Source: an uncultured Propionibacterium sp. (GTDB taxonomy: Bacteria; Actinomycetota; Actinomycetes; Propionibacteriales; Propionibacteriaceae). From it: a stretch of DNA of 59,041 bases. Shown one piece after another: positions 18,714 to 27,239 of this stretch; the stretch's first letter is position 1; every line of letters starts with the position of its first letter. A model generated the notes under the pieces. That model was not told the DNA's origin. It ran no database searches and saw only the letters and a program-made list of their open reading frames with translations. A program made the translations under genes and the position numbers. Location of the stretch: the NCBI GenBank assembly GCA_938036835.1, contig CALHWB010000009.1, positions 1-59,041 on the forward strand. Reading direction: 5' to 3'.

Positions 18714-18924
18714 GCGGACTCGGGGCGAACTGGCCGCGGACAGCTGGGGCACCCTACCGCCGGGCGGCAACCATCCCTGAGTCCTGCATCGACCAGATCT
18801 TGCGTTTTGCGGGATCGATGCCGGCCTCTGCCGTTCGGGCTGGTCTCGGGGCTGGATCTTGCGCAGCGTGATCGATCGCTGGGCGTTAGCCGTGCTCTCG
18901 CGAGGACTGTGGCAGGGTGGTCGA

Positions 18925-19791
18925 GTGCCTGCGAACACAGCTGAATTGGTGGACCTGCTGAATCTGCAACCTGTCGACGAGCGTAGCTTCCGGGGTCACC
19001 ATCCCCAGACCTTGATGCAGCGCACTTACGGCGGCCAGGTGCTGGCCCAGGCACTCACCGCGGCCTATGGCACCGTCAGTAGGGAACGGGTCGTCCATTC
19101 CCTACATGCGTATTTCGTCCGGCCCGGTTCGGCGTCCGCCGATATCGACTACCGGGTCCAGAACTCCCGCGATGGTAAGACGTTCAGTTCTCGACGGGTG
19201 GTGGCCTATCAAGGGTATGAGGAACTGTTTTCCATGTCGTGCTCCTTCCATGCGCCAGAACCCGGCCTGGACCATGGCGATCCGGCACCCGAACGGGTGC
19301 CTGCGCCAGAAGATTGCCCCACTCTGGTCGAAGTCATGGACGCGCGATTTGGGGTTCACCCGATCTGGCATGAATGGGATGTCCTGGAGGTTCGCTTCGC
19401 CGGCGACTCCGGCCCCGACGGCGTCATCGCTTCCGGAGCACATCGGGCGCATATGCGGGTCTGGGTGCGTACCGAGGCTCGGCTGCCCGATGATATTCGC
19501 GTCCACCAGGCGATCTTGGCCTATCTTTCGGATCTGACGCTGCTTAGCGTGAGCACCGTGCCGCATGAGGTTGCCTTTATGTCCAACCGGTTGCAGACTG
19601 CCTCTATCGATCATGTGATGTGGTTTCACCGCCGGTTTATGGCAGATGAGTGGTTGCTGTATGACATGATTTCGCCTTCGGCCTCACATGCCCTGGGGTT
19701 TGCTTCCGGACGGCTCTTCCAGGGCGGCAGGATGGTGGCATCCTGCGCCCAGGAGGGGCTCATCCGGCCGGTCGCCGGCGGGAGTTGCTAA
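18925..19791 (+). CDS. tesB: Acyl-CoA thioesterase II
   Basis: TesB hydrolyses acyl-CoA to free acid and CoA. The 288-residue protein has two hot-dog domains. MQRTYGGQVLAQALTAAYGT and VHSLHAYFVRPGS mark the first; HRRFMADEWLLYDM and GRLFQGGRMVASCAQEGLIR mark the second and contain the catalytic Asp/Gln region. The start GTG 18925 (VPANTAELVDLL) matches where family members begin; an in-frame TTG at 18859 would add 22 unlikely residues. Length then fits the usual 285-290. It is convergent with the sigB-like gene and not in an obvious operon. Confidence 0.92.
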   Translation: MPANTAELVDLLNLQPVDERSFRGHHPQTLMQRTYGGQVLAQALTAAYGTVSRERVVHSLHAYFVRPGSASADIDYRVQNSRDGKTFSSRRVVAYQGYEELFSMSCSFHAPEPGLDHGDPAPERVPAPEDCPTLVEVMDARFGVHPIWHEWDVLEVRFAGDSGPDGVIASGAHRAHMRVWVRTEARLPDDIRVHQAILAYLSDLTLLSVSTVPHEVAFMSNRLQTASIDHVMWFHRRFMADEWLLYDMISPSASHALGFASGRLFQGGRMVASCAQEGLIRPVAGGSC

Positions 19792-19828
19792 GTCGAACCG
19801 CGCTGGGCCGGCTGCCTCGGTGTCTGGT

Positions 19829-20764
19829 TCAGGCGACCGCGACTGCGCTGCTGGCGCGCAGCGCCAACAGCGCTGCGCGCTCGATTTGCCGGACGCGTTC
19901 GGCAGTGATACCCCAAACCTGGCCGATATCGGCCAGCTTGGCCTGGCGGCCATCCAGCAGGCCATAGCGGCGTCTCACCACATCTGCGGAGCGCTCGTCC
20001 AGACCCTCGAGCATGGCGTCTAGCCGGTCACGATCCTCCTGGCTGAGTACCAGTTCATCGGGACCGGGAGCGGTTTCACGGGCAATCAGGTCACCCAGCG
20101 AGGTATCGCCATCCTCTTCGACCGGGGCATCCAGGCTGACGTGGTCCCGCGAATAGCGGATCAAGTCAATGACCTTGTCCTCGGTCACGTCCAGTTCTCG
20201 GGCGATCTCGCCTACCTCGGGCTCGCGGCCTAGGGTGCGCTCCAGATTGCGGCGTACCGCGGAGATCTGGTTTACCTGTTCGGCCACATGCACCGGCAGC
20301 CGCACGATCCGGCCCTGTTGGGCAATCCCGCGGCTGATGGCCTGCCGAACCCACCAGGTCGCGTAGGTGGAGAACTTGAAGCCCTTGGCGTAGTCGAACT
20401 TCTCTACTGCCCTAATCAAGCCGGTATTGCCTTCCTGCACCAGGTCTAGCAGCGGCATCTGCGAGCGTCCATATTTGCGGGCCACGGAGACGACCAACCG
20501 GAGATTCGCCTGAACGAAGTGCTGCATCGCCCGGTCTCCTTGGCGGGCAATGATCTGGAGTTCTTCACGACTGGCGTCGGTGGCCGATCGGATGCGGCCG
20601 GCCAGGATGGCCTCGGCGTATTGGCCGGCCTCGATCAGGCGGGCCAACTCGACTTCTTGCTCGGCAGTCAGCAACGGGGTCTTCGCGATGGACTCAAGGT
20701 AGAGTCCAACCGAGTCCTTGCCGTCGATGCCGTCGTTCGAACGAACGCGAGTCTTGGTGTCCAT
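19829..20764 (-). CDS. sigB: Group 2 sigma-70 family sigma factor (SigB-like)
   Basis: This 311-residue sigma factor lacks region 1.1. Region 1.2 is VGLYLESIAKTPLLTAEQEV. Regions 2.2-2.4 include LLDLVQEGNTGLIRAVEKFD and FSTYATWWVRQAISRGIAQQ. Region 3 follows, and region 4.2 ends GITAERVRQIERAALLALRA. It closely parallels SigA across the promoter-reading segments, so it probably recognises similar promoters under stress or in stationary phase, like actinobacterial SigB. Start ATG 20764 has GAAAGG upstream. It is divergent from sigA over a 271-bp region. Confidence 0.93.
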   Translation of the reverse strand: MDTKTRVRSNDGIDGKDSVGLYLESIAKTPLLTAEQEVELARLIEAGQYAEAILAGRIRSATDASREELQIIARQGDRAMQHFVQANLRLVVSVARKYGRSQMPLLDLVQEGNTGLIRAVEKFDYAKGFKFSTYATWWVRQAISRGIAQQGRIVRLPVHVAEQVNQISAVRRNLERTLGREPEVGEIARELDVTEDKVIDLIRYSRDHVSLDAPVEEDGDTSLGDLIARETAPGPDELVLSQEDRDRLDAMLEGLDERSADVVRRRYGLLDGRQAKLADIGQVWGITAERVRQIERAALLALRASSAVAVA

Positions 20765-21035
20765 CTGCGCCTTTCTTGTCGTCGAAAGATGTAACGCACA
20801 GATCTGTGGTTTTGCTTCCCGAGAGCTGTGAACTGGGGAACAACCAGTTGGTCGCCGATCGAATTACGACTCTGGTCACAGGTATTTTCCCAGGATAACC
20901 CGACCACGGTTCGATGCCGTTGCTGCTGGGCAGTGTTCGTTCGGTTTGACGGCCGTGGCAAAATGAATCGAGGCGCACCTATGACACTACCGGCCTGGTG
21001 CGTCCCTTCGTAGCGACGGCCCCGAAAGGTCCCTA
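20765..21035. promoter_or_regulatory. Divergent sigB/sigA promoter region
   Basis: This 271-bp gap must carry promoters for both sigma genes. A TTGACG at 20945-20950 is the best -35 toward sigA, but no convincing -10 sits 16-18 bp downstream. A TATGAC at 20980-20985 is too far away. No ORF, RNA gene or strong palindrome was found. Confidence 0.5.
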
Positions 21036-22544
21036 GTGACTCCAAGTACCACCGATCAGGCTGCCTCGACCACCAAACCGACCACCCGGTCTCGGAGCAA
21101 GAAAGCAAGTCAGTCTATGGAAGTCGGACTGCAAACCGCTGCTCGCCGCACTCGGCGGAGTACCGCGGCCGAATCTGTGCAGACTGCCGCTGAGCAGTCG
21201 GTAGCGGAGATCGCGGCACCGGTTTCCAGAAGTACAGCCAAGTCAAAGACGAAAGACGGATCGGCTGTTGTCAGGCCAGGGCGAGATGGGCATCAGCCCC
21301 GTGGGAGGTCGAAGGCCTCGGCAGCCGGTTCGCCAACCAGGCGTGGTGCGCGAAGCACCAAGACCACCTCGAAGGCTTCCGTCGACGGGCAGCCCGCGGA
21401 GCCCACCTTGCGTGAAGTGGTAGAGCAGGTTGTCGATGTGACCGTGCAGCGCGACGGCGACGATGTGGTGTTGACCGTTGGCGGCAAGAAGCGGAATCTG
21501 GACGATGTCGATGATTCTCAATTTGATTCCCGGCAGGCGGCCCGGGACGAGGCTGAGTTGGTGGCCGACGAAGAGGCCTTCAATCTGTCCGACTCCGACG
21601 ACGCCGATGAACCAGAGCAGCAGGTTGTCTCGGCTGGCGCGACCGCCGATCCGGTTAAGGACTACCTGAAGCAGATCGGCAAGGTCGCCTTGCTGAATGC
21701 CGAGCAGGAGGTTGACTTGGCGCGGCGAATCGAGGCCGGGCTTTTCGCCGAGGAACAGCTGACCGAAGGACAGGTCACCACCGGTGACCATGACGACTAT
21801 GACTGGATCGCCCAGGATGGGCGGCGTGCTAAGAATCATCTGCTGGAGGCCAACCTGCGCCTGGTCGTCTCGCTCGCCAAGCGGTATACCGGGCGCGGGA
21901 TGCTGTTCCTGGACCTAATTCAGGAGGGCAACCTTGGATTGATCAGGGCAGTCGAGAAGTTCGACTATACCAAGGGGTACAAGTTCTCAACCTACGCCAC
22001 CTGGTGGATCAAACAGGCCATCACCCGTGCGATGGCCGATCAGGCACGCACCATTCGTATCCCCGTGCACATGGTCGAGGTGATCAACAAACTGGCCCGC
22101 GTGCAACGTCAGATGCTGCAGGATCTGGGCCGGGAGCCGACTCCGGAAGAGCTGGCCAAAGAACTGGACATGACCCCCGAGAAGGTCATCGAGGTACAGA
22201 AATATGGTCGCGAGCCGATCTCGTTGCATACCCCGTTGGGCGAAGACGGCGACTCAGAGTTCGGCGACCTGATCGAGGATTCCGAGGCCATCGTGCCGGC
22301 AGATGCGGTGAACTTCACTCTTCTGCAGGAGCAGCTTCATGACGTGCTGGATACCCTGAGCGAACGCGAGGCCGGGGTGGTCTCCATGCGCTTTGGGCTC
22401 ACCGATGGCCAGCCCAAGACCCTTGACGAGATAGGCAAGGTTTACGGCGTCACGCGAGAGCGGATCCGTCAGATCGAGTCCAAGACGATGAGCAAGCTGC
22501 GGCATCCTTCGCGTTCCCAGATTCTGCGGGACTATCTGGAGTGA
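21036..22544 (+). CDS. sigA: Primary RNA polymerase sigma factor
   Basis: This 502-residue protein is the housekeeping sigma factor (HrdB/SigA type). Residues 1-200 are the typical actinobacterial extension: first basic and Ser/Thr/Ala-rich, then acidic. Region 1.2 begins DPVKDYLKQIGKVALLNAEQ. Regions 2.1-2.4 include LRLVVSLAKRYTGRGMLFLD and KFSTYATWWIKQAITRAMAD. Region 4.2 is GVTRERIRQIESKTMSKLRH with the terminal LRDYLE. The GTG start at 21036 has GAAAGGT at proper spacing. Divergent placement beside a SigB-like paralogue suggests an old duplication. Confidence 0.96.
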   Translation: MTPSTTDQAASTTKPTTRSRSKKASQSMEVGLQTAARRTRRSTAAESVQTAAEQSVAEIAAPVSRSTAKSKTKDGSAVVRPGRDGHQPRGRSKASAAGSPTRRGARSTKTTSKASVDGQPAEPTLREVVEQVVDVTVQRDGDDVVLTVGGKKRNLDDVDDSQFDSRQAARDEAELVADEEAFNLSDSDDADEPEQQVVSAGATADPVKDYLKQIGKVALLNAEQEVDLARRIEAGLFAEEQLTEGQVTTGDHDDYDWIAQDGRRAKNHLLEANLRLVVSLAKRYTGRGMLFLDLIQEGNLGLIRAVEKFDYTKGYKFSTYATWWIKQAITRAMADQARTIRIPVHMVEVINKLARVQRQMLQDLGREPTPEELAKELDMTPEKVIEVQKYGREPISLHTPLGEDGDSEFGDLIEDSEAIVPADAVNFTLLQEQLHDVLDTLSEREAGVVSMRFGLTDGQPKTLDEIGKVYGVTRERIRQIESKTMSKLRHPSRSQILRDYLE

Positions 22545-22546
22545 GC

Positions 22547-22588
22547 GGCCGGCCCAGCCGATGGGGAGATGAGTTGGCGGGGCCGGCC
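22547..22588 (+). terminator. Possible hairpin after sigA
   Basis: GGCCGGCCC (22547-22555) can pair with GGGCCGGCC (22580-22588) over a 24-nt loop, 2 bp after the sigA stop. No T-run follows. The remaining 200 bp to 22787 hold only a TAGGAT (22734-22739), a candidate -10 for the next gene. Confidence 0.3.
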
Positions 22589-22787
22589 TGGCTGACCTCG
22601 CCGTGCAGCGCCGGCAATTGGTTCATCCGCCGACCGGGGCGGGAGCCATGCCACGGCAGCCGTTTTTCGGCCAACGGCTTTGGGTTTGGTTTGCGGAGTG
22701 GCCTGCCGGTGGCTGCTTGCCCGATGGGGCTTCTAGGATTGTGGTCACGCACGGCCAACGGGGCCTGCCCGACCGGAGGGGAACGCC

Positions 22788-23720
22788 ATGATCTTCAGGG
22801 ACGAAACCGGATTGCTCACCGAACCGACCATGGAACGACTCGGTGATGGCACATTGCTTGCCACCTGGGCCGAAGGGCCGGTCTGGTTGCCTACGGAGCG
22901 GGTACTTCGCTATTCCGATATCCCCGGAGATCGGATTCTGGTCTGGGACCAGGCCACCGGCATGGTCGGCATCCATCGCGACCAGGTGGGTTTCACTAAT
23001 GGCCGCACCACCGGATTGAACGGTGAGGTAATCCAGTGTTCGCACGGGAACCGGAGCATTGAGATCGAGGAGTCGGGTACCGTACGGACCCTGGTGGATT
23101 CGTGGTGCGGGCATCGGTTCAACTCGCCCAACGATGTGGTGGTCAAATCGGACGGCAGCATCTGGTTCACTGACCCGTCCTATGGCATCCTGCGGCCCCG
23201 GGAGGGGCATCCCGGTGTGCTGGAATACGGTGACCACTGGGTGTTCCGCTTCGATCCGCAGAGCGGCGACTGCGATCCGGTGATCACCGATATCGAGATC
23301 CCCAACGGCATCGCCTTCTCCCCGGACGAGTCCTTGCTCTATGTCTGCGACAACTCCATCGATATGCCCAGTGAACAGCCCAATCCGAGCGGTACCCATG
23401 CCATCCGGGTGTACCGGGTGGTGTCGGGACGCAGGTGCAAGGGCGGCCGCGATTTCGTCACCGTAGCCGACGGCATCGCCGATGGCATCCGGGTGGATGA
23501 ACTGGGCAACGTCTGGACCGCCCAGTTCAGTGGCATCCACGTATATGACCAGACCGGCCGCGAGATCGCCTATGTTGCCTCGCCGCATGGTCATGTCGGC
23601 AATCTCTGTTTCGGCGGGGACGACGGCACCGATCTGTTCATGTTGTGTGCCACCCAGGCCTACCGATTGCGCACCAGGGTGCGCGACGCCTCTCATCTCC
23701 TGCGGGTGCGGCAGGACTAA
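22788..23720 (+). CDS. SMP-30/gluconolactonase family protein
   Basis: This 310-residue six-bladed propeller protein belongs to the SMP-30/LRE family of sugar lactonases. Markers are TWAEGPVWLP (metal-ligand Glu), LRYSDIPGDRILVWD, FNSPNDVVVKSDGSIWFTDP (Asn ligand), IPNGIAFSPDESLLYVCDNS (Asn and Asp ligands) and ADGIRVDELGNVWT. All the expected divalent-metal ligands appear present. Start ATG 22788 follows GGAGGGG. It is a single gene with no sugar-catabolic neighbours, so the lactone is unknown. Confidence 0.93.
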   Translation: MIFRDETGLLTEPTMERLGDGTLLATWAEGPVWLPTERVLRYSDIPGDRILVWDQATGMVGIHRDQVGFTNGRTTGLNGEVIQCSHGNRSIEIEESGTVRTLVDSWCGHRFNSPNDVVVKSDGSIWFTDPSYGILRPREGHPGVLEYGDHWVFRFDPQSGDCDPVITDIEIPNGIAFSPDESLLYVCDNSIDMPSEQPNPSGTHAIRVYRVVSGRRCKGGRDFVTVADGIADGIRVDELGNVWTAQFSGIHVYDQTGREIAYVASPHGHVGNLCFGGDDGTDLFMLCATQAYRLRTRVRDASHLLRVRQD

Positions 23721-23941
23721 GCGGGGTCTTGCCGGCGCTGCCGCAGCCCGCGACGCTCGACCGGTCGGAGCATTGTCTGATCGCATCGGATGCTGTGGTG
23801 GGCGTGTTGGCGGCTCGATGTGCCGATTCCGGTAGCGGTATCGCCGCCGCTGTGGTCGCGAGCTGACACTAACCGGCGTTCAAGTGCTCGAGTGGATCGT
23901 CTGGATTTGGCGGCGGGGTTATGCGGAACCACTCGTGGCGG

Positions 23942-24418
23942 TCACGACGCCGGAACGGGCGGCTCGGTGATATCGGCGGCGGTGGCGTTCAATGCGGCCA
24001 GCATAGTGTCTGCTGTCAGGCAGATGGCCACTCCCGGCGCTCCGGCGCCCATGGTTACTCGTCGACCGAGGATTGCGGCGTCCGCGATCACCGGCCATGG
24101 TCTGCTGGCGCCGAAGGGAGTCATGGTCCCCGGGGTAAAACCGGTCACTTTTAACGTGGTCTGGGTATCCGGCGTCGACAACCGCTGGACGCCCAGCAGC
24201 TTGCGCAGCTTGGGCCAGTTGCATTCCCGATCCCCGGGGATCAGGACGAACAGGTAGTCGTCGGGGCCGCGACGCACCACCATGGTCTTGATGACATCGC
24301 GGAGTTCGACTCGGCATTGCCTGGCTGTTTCTGCCAGACTGGCAACCTGACCATGCCGGATCACCGTGCGTTCCAAGCCAAGTGTCTGCAGCGCTGCCAG
24401 TACTCGGTCTTCGCTCAT
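23942..24418 (-). CDS. YbaK/ProX-type aminoacyl-tRNA deacylase
   Basis: This 158-residue protein has the YbaK/EbsC fold. Family members hydrolyse misacylated tRNAs such as Cys-tRNA(Pro) or Ala-tRNA(Pro). Typical features are VIKTMVVRRGPDDYLFVLIP with the conserved Lys, the KLRKLLGVQRLSTPD segment, TGFTPGTMTPFG with the G-x-P loop, and a late MGAGAPGVAICLTADTML. Start ATG 24418 is supported by AAGGAG at good spacing. It lies downstream of the DUF7455-type gene, with a 19-bp hairpin between them. Which tRNA it edits cannot be decided. Confidence 0.88.
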   Translation of the reverse strand: MSEDRVLAALQTLGLERTVIRHGQVASLAETARQCRVELRDVIKTMVVRRGPDDYLFVLIPGDRECNWPKLRKLLGVQRLSTPDTQTTLKVTGFTPGTMTPFGASRPWPVIADAAILGRRVTMGAGAPGVAICLTADTMLAALNATAADITEPPVPAS

Positions 24419-24453
24419 CGTCTACTCCTTGCCGGGTACACTCTGCCTGCAAT

Positions 24454-24495
24454 GATGGTTCTGGCCCGGCTCAATCGAGCCGGGCCAGAACCATC
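24454..24495. terminator. Perfect 19-bp hairpin
   Basis: GATGGTTCTGGCCCGGCTC (24454-24472) pairs perfectly with its complement at 24477-24495 across the loop AATC. On the plus strand GTGGTTTTG follows. It sits between the DUF7455-type gene and ybaK, both minus-strand, and probably ends the former. Confidence 0.8.
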
Positions 24496-24513
24496 GTGGT
24501 TTTGAGGCTACAC

Positions 24514-24711
24514 TCAGCCCAGCCGGTCGGTTTCGTCCTGGATCTTCAGGGCTACCTGCTTGATCTTGTCGGAGTGCTTGCGTGCATGGTGCACGCAAAA
24601 CAGCAATTCGCCGCCCGATGGCAACGTGACCCGAAGATAAGCCTGGGCGCCGCAACGATCGCAGCGGTCGGCGGCGGTCAAGGCCTGGTTTTCCATAACT
24701 TCGGTATTCAT
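24514..24711 (-). CDS. DUF7455-type small protein with Cys/His motif
   Basis: This 65-residue protein is widespread next to parE in actinobacteria. It carries the pair CDRC near residues 17-20 and FCVHH near 38-42, which together could form a zinc site. The C-terminal half (KHSDKIKQVALKIQDETDRL) is helical. The start ATG 24711 is chosen because GAGGAG lies 7 bp upstream; a longer frame reaching 25086 has no support. Its function is unknown. The name rests on recognition of the conserved AADRCDRCGAQAYLRV segment. Confidence 0.85.
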   Translation of the reverse strand: MNTEVMENQALTAADRCDRCGAQAYLRVTLPSGGELLFCVHHARKHSDKIKQVALKIQDETDRLG

Positions 24712-25062
24712 CGGCACGCTCCTCGCTCGGTCATCGGGATCGACCAATTCGCTCAACGCTTTGCGTGACCGTGGTGTTCCCGCTGCACCAAAGAGTACCC
24801 GGCGAGCAGAGCGAGCCAAGCCTCTCGGCGGGGTCGGTTCGGCCGGGGTCCGGAACTGTTGGGTCGATGCGGAGACCGGACTGGCGGCCTGCCCGGCCGG
24901 ACCTTCGGGCGGGCGTACCCGGTCGCGGTATGCGATCGATGGACCGAGCGGCGGGCCATGCCGGAGACAACCGGATGGGGCCGGGCTGGTGCTTGGCCAT
25001 CTGCCGGAGGCGGTGAGGGGCGTTGCCCGAATCTGTTGGCGTGCACCGGTATGCTTCACGCC
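24712..25062. other. Divergent intergenic region DUF7455-type gene/parE
   Basis: These 351 bp lie between divergent genes. I find no gene. Frames that stay open here are shadows with Arg/Gly/Pro-rich composition. The recognisable signals are the SD of the DUF7455-type gene at the left and the parE -10 at the right end. Confidence 0.6.
25050..25055 (+). promoter_or_regulatory. -10 hexamer of parE (leaderless)
   Basis: TATGCT lies exactly 7 nt before GTG 25063. It contains the in-frame ATG at 25051, which therefore would not be transcribed. No ribosome binding site precedes either start. Confidence 0.55.
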
Positions 25063-27153
25063 GTGCCGCCCAGAACCAATACGCAAAGCAGTCCCAGCGC
25101 CCCGAGCAGAGAGTACGAGGCGAAGAACCTGCTCGTCCTCGAAGGGCTAGAGGCGGTTCGTAAGCGCCCGGCCATGTACATCGGCTCTACCGACACCCGT
25201 GGATTGATGCACTGTCTGTGGGAGATCATCGACAATTCCGTGGACGAGGCGCTTGCCGGTTTCGGCGCTCTCATCGAGGTTGAGCTGTGCGCGGACGGTT
25301 CGGTGCGGGTGGTGGATCGCGGCCGGGGTATCCCGGTGGGCACCGAGCCACGTACCGGGCTAGCCGGCGTGGAGGTCGTCTACACCAAGCTGCATGCCGG
25401 CGGGAAATTCGGTACCGGCAACTACAACGCCACCGGTGGGTTGCACGGAGTGGGGGCCTCGGTGGTCAATGCTCTCAGTTCCCGCCTGGATGTAGAGGTG
25501 GACCGGAACGGCGCGACTTGGGCGATGAGCTTCCAGCGCGGGGTGCCCGGGGTGTTCGCCGCCGAAGGGCCGGATGCCGCCTTCACACCGGCCCATGGCC
25601 TGCGCCGGATCGGCAAGGCGGGACGTGATGTGACCGGCACGCGGGTGCGTTACTGGCCGGATCGCCAGATCTTCCTGGCCGATGCCCAGTTGTCGGTCGA
25701 TCACCTGCTGGACCGCGCCCGGCAGACCAGTTTCCTGGTGCCGGGATTGGAACTCGTGGTGGCCGATCGGCGTGGAGCTGAACCGCTGGTGGAGCGTTTC
25801 AGGCACGATGGCGGCATCTCGGAGTTCGCCGGCTTCCTCGCCCCGGATGAGCAGGTCACCGACGTCATTCGGATCAGCGGTACTGAGTTCTTCACCGAAA
25901 CCGTGCCGATGCTGGACGAGCATGGTGCGATGACCCCAACCGATGTGGAACGGCAACTCGATGTCGATATCGCGGTGCGCTGGGGGACCGGTTATGACAC
26001 CGTGGAGCGCTCTTTCGTCAACATCGTGGCCACCCCGAAGGGCGGCACTCATGTCCAGGGATTCGAACGGGGCCTGCTGCGTGCCTTCCTGAACGGTCTG
26101 GACGGTACCCGGTTGCTGAAGGCGGGGGAGGATATCGTCAAGGACGATGTGCTGGAGGGCATGACCGCGGTGATTACCGTGCGGTTGCCCGAACCCCAGT
26201 TCGAGGGTCAGACCAAGGAGGTGCTGGGTACCCCACCGGTTGCCCGGCTGGTTTCCGGGATCGTGGAAACCGGGCTAGGCAGATTCCTGAACTCCACTCG
26301 AGCCGCCGAACGCCCCGCCGCGCGGTTGTTGATGGAGAAGGTCGTGAACGCTTCCCGGACCCGGGTCGCGGCCCGCATCCATAAGGAGAATCAGCGCCGC
26401 AGGAGTGCTCTGGAATCCTCCAGCCTGCCGCCCAAGCTGAAGGACTGCCGGGCCAACGGGGTGGACAATAGCGAGTTGTTCATCGTCGAGGGTGATTCGG
26501 CGCTTGGTACCGCGAACTTGGCGCGCAACTCGGAGTTTCAGGCGCTGTTGCCGATCCGCGGGAAGATTCTCAATGTGCAGAAGGCGTCGGTTGGCGACAT
26601 GCTTAAGAACGCTGAATGCGCCGCGATCATCCAGGTGGTGGGGGCCGGGTCGGGACGTAGCTTCGATATCGATGCTGCCCGCTACGGCAAGATCATTTTC
26701 ATGGCGGATGCGGACTCCGATGGCGCCCACATCCGCTGCCTGCTGGCCACCCTGTTCTTCCGCTATATGCGTCCTCTGGTGGCGGCGGGTCGGGTCTTCT
26801 CGGCGGTGCCGCCCCTGCACCGGTTTGAACTGACCAATCCGCGCAGAGGAATGGACAGGTTCATCTACACCTATTCCGATCCCGAATACCAGCGCAAATT
26901 GGCCGAACTCACCAAGAAGGGACTCAACTTCAAAGAGCCCCAACGTTACAAGGGGTTGGGTGAAATGGATGCCGATCAACTGGCTGAGACGACCATGAAC
27001 CCGAGACGCCGGCTGCTGCGGCGGCTCACGGTGGACGATGCCGCGCTGGCCGAGGCCACCTTCGAGATGTTGATGGGCAATGATGTGGCGCCGCGTAAGG
27101 AGTTCATCATCGAGGGGGCCTATCAGCTGGACGGTGAGCGCATCGACACCTAA
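25063..27153 (+). CDS. parE: DNA topoisomerase IV / second gyrase subunit B
   Basis: This is a 696-residue type IIA topoisomerase ATPase subunit, partner of the A subunit at 29932-32406. GHKL motifs are EIIDNSVDEALAGFG and VDRGRGIPVG, followed by the lid GGLHGVGASVVNALS. The TOPRIM domain shows ELFIVEGDSALGTA and FMADADSDGAHIRCL; the QRYKGLGEMDADQLAETTM ending is typical. GTG 25063 is chosen because a TATGCT -10 lies 7 nt upstream; ATG 25051 is the alternative. Actinobacteria often label this pair GyrB2/ParE. An MFS gene and a DUF368 gene separate it from parC. Confidence 0.93.
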   Translation: MPPRTNTQSSPSAPSREYEAKNLLVLEGLEAVRKRPAMYIGSTDTRGLMHCLWEIIDNSVDEALAGFGALIEVELCADGSVRVVDRGRGIPVGTEPRTGLAGVEVVYTKLHAGGKFGTGNYNATGGLHGVGASVVNALSSRLDVEVDRNGATWAMSFQRGVPGVFAAEGPDAAFTPAHGLRRIGKAGRDVTGTRVRYWPDRQIFLADAQLSVDHLLDRARQTSFLVPGLELVVADRRGAEPLVERFRHDGGISEFAGFLAPDEQVTDVIRISGTEFFTETVPMLDEHGAMTPTDVERQLDVDIAVRWGTGYDTVERSFVNIVATPKGGTHVQGFERGLLRAFLNGLDGTRLLKAGEDIVKDDVLEGMTAVITVRLPEPQFEGQTKEVLGTPPVARLVSGIVETGLGRFLNSTRAAERPAARLLMEKVVNASRTRVAARIHKENQRRRSALESSSLPPKLKDCRANGVDNSELFIVEGDSALGTANLARNSEFQALLPIRGKILNVQKASVGDMLKNAECAAIIQVVGAGSGRSFDIDAARYGKIIFMADADSDGAHIRCLLATLFFRYMRPLVAAGRVFSAVPPLHRFELTNPRRGMDRFIYTYSDPEYQRKLAELTKKGLNFKEPQRYKGLGEMDADQLAETTMNPRRRLLRRLTVDDAALAEATFEMLMGNDVAPRKEFIIEGAYQLDGERIDT

Positions 27154-27181
27154 ACCGGTCGTGGCGGCCGGCTGCCGGCCT

Positions 27182-27217
27182 GGCGTCCGCTGCACGGCTG
27201 GTCGCGCAGCGGACGCC
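27182..27217 (+). terminator. Hairpin downstream of parE
   Basis: GGCGTCCGCTGC (27182-27193) pairs perfectly with GCAGCGGACGCC (27206-27217) over a 12-nt loop. No T-run follows. It lies 28 bp after the parE stop and just before the next gene's promoter. Confidence 0.65.
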
Positions 27218-27226
27218 TGCACAGGA

Positions 27227-27232
27227 TATGGT
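27227..27232 (+). promoter_or_regulatory. -10 hexamer of the MFS gene (leaderless)
   Basis: TATGGT lies exactly 7 nt before GTG 27240. The upstream in-frame ATG 27228 falls inside it, the same layout as at parE. Confidence 0.5.
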
Positions 27233-27239
27233 CCTGCTC

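Noticed and set aside
23721..23941. A small gene or RNA between the SMP-30 and YbaK genes
   Set aside because: No frame with a credible start, no hairpin-rich structure and no known motif were seen.
24712..25086. Long N-terminal extensions of the DUF7455-type gene and of parE
   Set aside because: Both lack ribosome binding sites and consist of Arg/Gly/Pro-rich shadow sequence. Better starts exist at 24711 and 25063.
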